A stretch of 6,821 nucleotides of DNA from an uncultured Lachnospiraceae bacterium (GTDB lineage: Bacteria > Bacillota > Clostridia > Lachnospirales > Lachnospiraceae). The stretch spans positions 1-6,821 of the forward strand of contig CAMPAX010000127.1 of the NCBI GenBank assembly GCA_946633495.1, written 5' to 3'. Of this stretch, positions 5,458 through 6,821 are shown in pieces. The notes under the pieces were generated by a model that saw only the letters and a list, made by a program, of their open reading frames with translations, ran no database searches and was not told where the DNA came from. Positions within the stretch are counted from its first letter, which is position 1. Each line of letters opens with the position of its first letter. The translations under genes were made by a program, and so were the position numbers.

Positions 5458-6821
5458 TTAAATCTCCTTGAAATCGCCGTCTACAACGTCCCCACCGTAG
5501 TTCGGAGTACCTGCTCCGGTTCCCGCATTTGCTCCGGGGCCATTCTGCTCGTACAGCTTTGCAAACAGATTCTGAGCAGATGTCATCAAAGTCTCACGTC
5601 CGGAACGAAGCTTCTCTACATCGTAATCAGACAGGTTGTCGATATCGGTACTTTCAATGATCTGCTTCAGGGAAGCAAGATCAGCCTCAACCTTCTTCTT
5701 ATCTGCCTCAGGCAGCTTGTCGCCTACCTCGGACAGAGCCTTCTCGGTCTGGAATACCATAGCGTCAGCGTCATTACGAACCTCGACACCTTCCTTACGC
5801 TTCTTATCAGCTGCCTCGTATGCAGCTGCTTCCTTAACTGCTCTCTCGATATCATCATCAGAGAGACTGGTGCCGGAAGTAATGGTGATGTGCTGCTCAC
5901 GGCCTGTACCCTTATCCTGAGCGGATACATTTACGATACCGTTTGCATCGATATCAAATGTAACCTCGATCTGCGGAACGCCACGGCGAGCCGGAGCGAT
6001 ACCATCCAGGCGGAAACGTCCCAGAGACTTGTTATCCTTTGCGAATTCACGCTCACCCTGTACGATGTTGATATCAACAGCATCCTGATTATCCTGTGCT
6101 GTGGAGAAGATCTGACTCTTCTTTGTGGGGATGGTTGTGTTACGCTCGATCAGGTGAGTTGCGATACCACCCATGGTCTCGATGGACAGAGTCAGCGGAG
6201 TTACATCCAGAAGGAGGATATCGCCTGCGCCCTCATCACCGGCCAGCTTACCACCCTGGATGCAGGCACCGATAGCCACGCACTCATCCGGGTTGATGCC
6301 CTTGAAGGGCTCCTTACCTGTGATTGCCTTAACTGCTTCCTGTACTGCGATAACACGCGTGGAACCACCGACCAGAAGAACCTTATCCAGTTCTGCTGCG
6401 GTAAGACCTGCATCATCCAGTGCGGTCTGAACCGGTCCTCTGGTCTTCTCAACCAGATCAGCGGTCAGCTCGTCGAATTTTGCTCTGGACAGATCCATGT
6501 CAAAGTGCTTCGGTCCATCGCTGGTAGCGGTGATGAACGGAAGGTTGATATTTGTCATGGTCTGGGAAGACAGCTCCTTCTTTGCCTTCTCTGCTGCTTC
6601 CTTCAGACGCTGCATAGCCATCTTATCCGTGGAAAGGTCTACGCCTTCCTTCTTCTGGAACTCTTCCAGCATATACTTGGTCACTGCGTTATCGAAGTCA
6701 TCACCACCCAGGAGATTGTTACCTGCGGTAGCAAGTACTTCAATGACACCATCACCGATCTCAATGATGGAAACATCGAATGTACCACCACCAAGGCCGT
6801 AAACCATGATCTTCTGTTCCT
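5458..6821 (-). CDS. dnaK: Chaperone protein DnaK (Hsp70), lacking its N-terminus at the window edge
   Basis: DnaK is the ATP-dependent Hsp70 that binds exposed hydrophobic segments of client proteins and works with DnaJ and GrpE. About 453 residues are visible; the frame continues past base 6821 (EQKI precedes the Met at 6807), so roughly 150-180 N-terminal residues are missing. Counting from that Met, the visible parts are the phosphate-2 motif (3-11), LLVGGSTR (144-151), the NPDECVAIGA stretch (172-181), the interdomain linker ILLLDVTPL (197-205), the substrate-binding beta domain to about 310, the helical lid to about 420, a Gly/Asn/Ala-rich flexible tail (422-439) and a DVVDGDFKEI end. 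The phosphate-2 motif reads VYGLGGGTFD where the family has VYDLGGGTFD; the Gly codon is 6796-6798. STRVIAVQ (usually STRIPAVQ) and Cys182 are other local departures. dnaJ follows. Heat-shock control by HrcA/CIRCE is likely in Firmicutes but its site is not in view. Confidence 0.97.
   Translation of the reverse strand, partial: EQKIMVYGLGGGTFDVSIIEIGDGVIEVLATAGNNLLGGDDFDNAVTKYMLEEFQKKEGVDLSTDKMAMQRLKEAAEKAKKELSSQTMTNINLPFITATSDGPKHFDMDLSRAKFDELTADLVEKTRGPVQTALDDAGLTAAELDKVLLVGGSTRVIAVQEAVKAITGKEPFKGINPDECVAIGACIQGGKLAGDEGAGDILLLDVTPLTLSIETMGGIATHLIERNTTIPTKKSQIFSTAQDNQDAVDINIVQGEREFAKDNKSLGRFRLDGIAPARRGVPQIEVTFDIDANGIVNVSAQDKGTGREQHITITSGTSLSDDDIERAVKEAAAYEAADKKRKEGVEVRNDADAMVFQTEKALSEVGDKLPEADKKKVEADLASLKQIIESTDIDNLSDYDVEKLRSGRETLMTSAQNLFAKLYEQNGPGANAGTGAGTPNYGGDVVDGDFKEI

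Overview
The window looks like ordinary chromosome from an anaerobic, moderately GC-rich Firmicute, most likely a clostridium of the Lachnospiraceae type. Three things point that way. The dnaK-dnaJ-prmA-rsmE order is the classic Firmicutes heat-shock cluster. The protein sequences (DnaK tail, RsmE, PrmA) have a clostridial flavour. The neighbouring gene encodes a very large 2-hydroxyacyl-CoA dehydratase activase-type protein, a family found mainly in strict anaerobes. The family-level placement is inference from protein resemblance and no database search was made.

Layout: bases 1-2019 (+) hold the C-terminal 672 residues of the activase/dehydratase-like protein, whose start lies left of the window. 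It converges on a minus-strand block. Reading that block in its direction of transcription (right to left), it holds dnaK (5458-6821, N-terminus cut off by the right edge), a 97-nt gap with a very strong GC hairpin, dnaJ (4206-5357), a rho-independent terminator (about 4133-4178), a 194-nt gap with a possible promoter, prmA (2890-4011), an 18-nt gap, rsmE (2110-2871), and a terminator (about 2041-2087) in the short convergent gap.

How the genes work together: DnaK and DnaJ are the ATP-driven Hsp70 chaperone and its J-domain co-chaperone. GrpE and the HrcA/CIRCE control region would be expected to the right but are not visible. PrmA and RsmE are translation-apparatus methyltransferases (ribosomal protein L11 and 16S rRNA U1498) and form a tight two-gene unit. 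The activase-like gene is on the opposite strand and appears functionally unrelated.

I see no mobile element, CRISPR array, tRNA/rRNA gene or defence system, and no convincing new biological system. The points most worth a second look are a glycine where DnaK normally has the conserved nucleotide-site aspartate of the VYDLGGGTFD motif, an extra block of about 45-60 residues inside PrmA, and the strong hairpin between dnaK and dnaJ.
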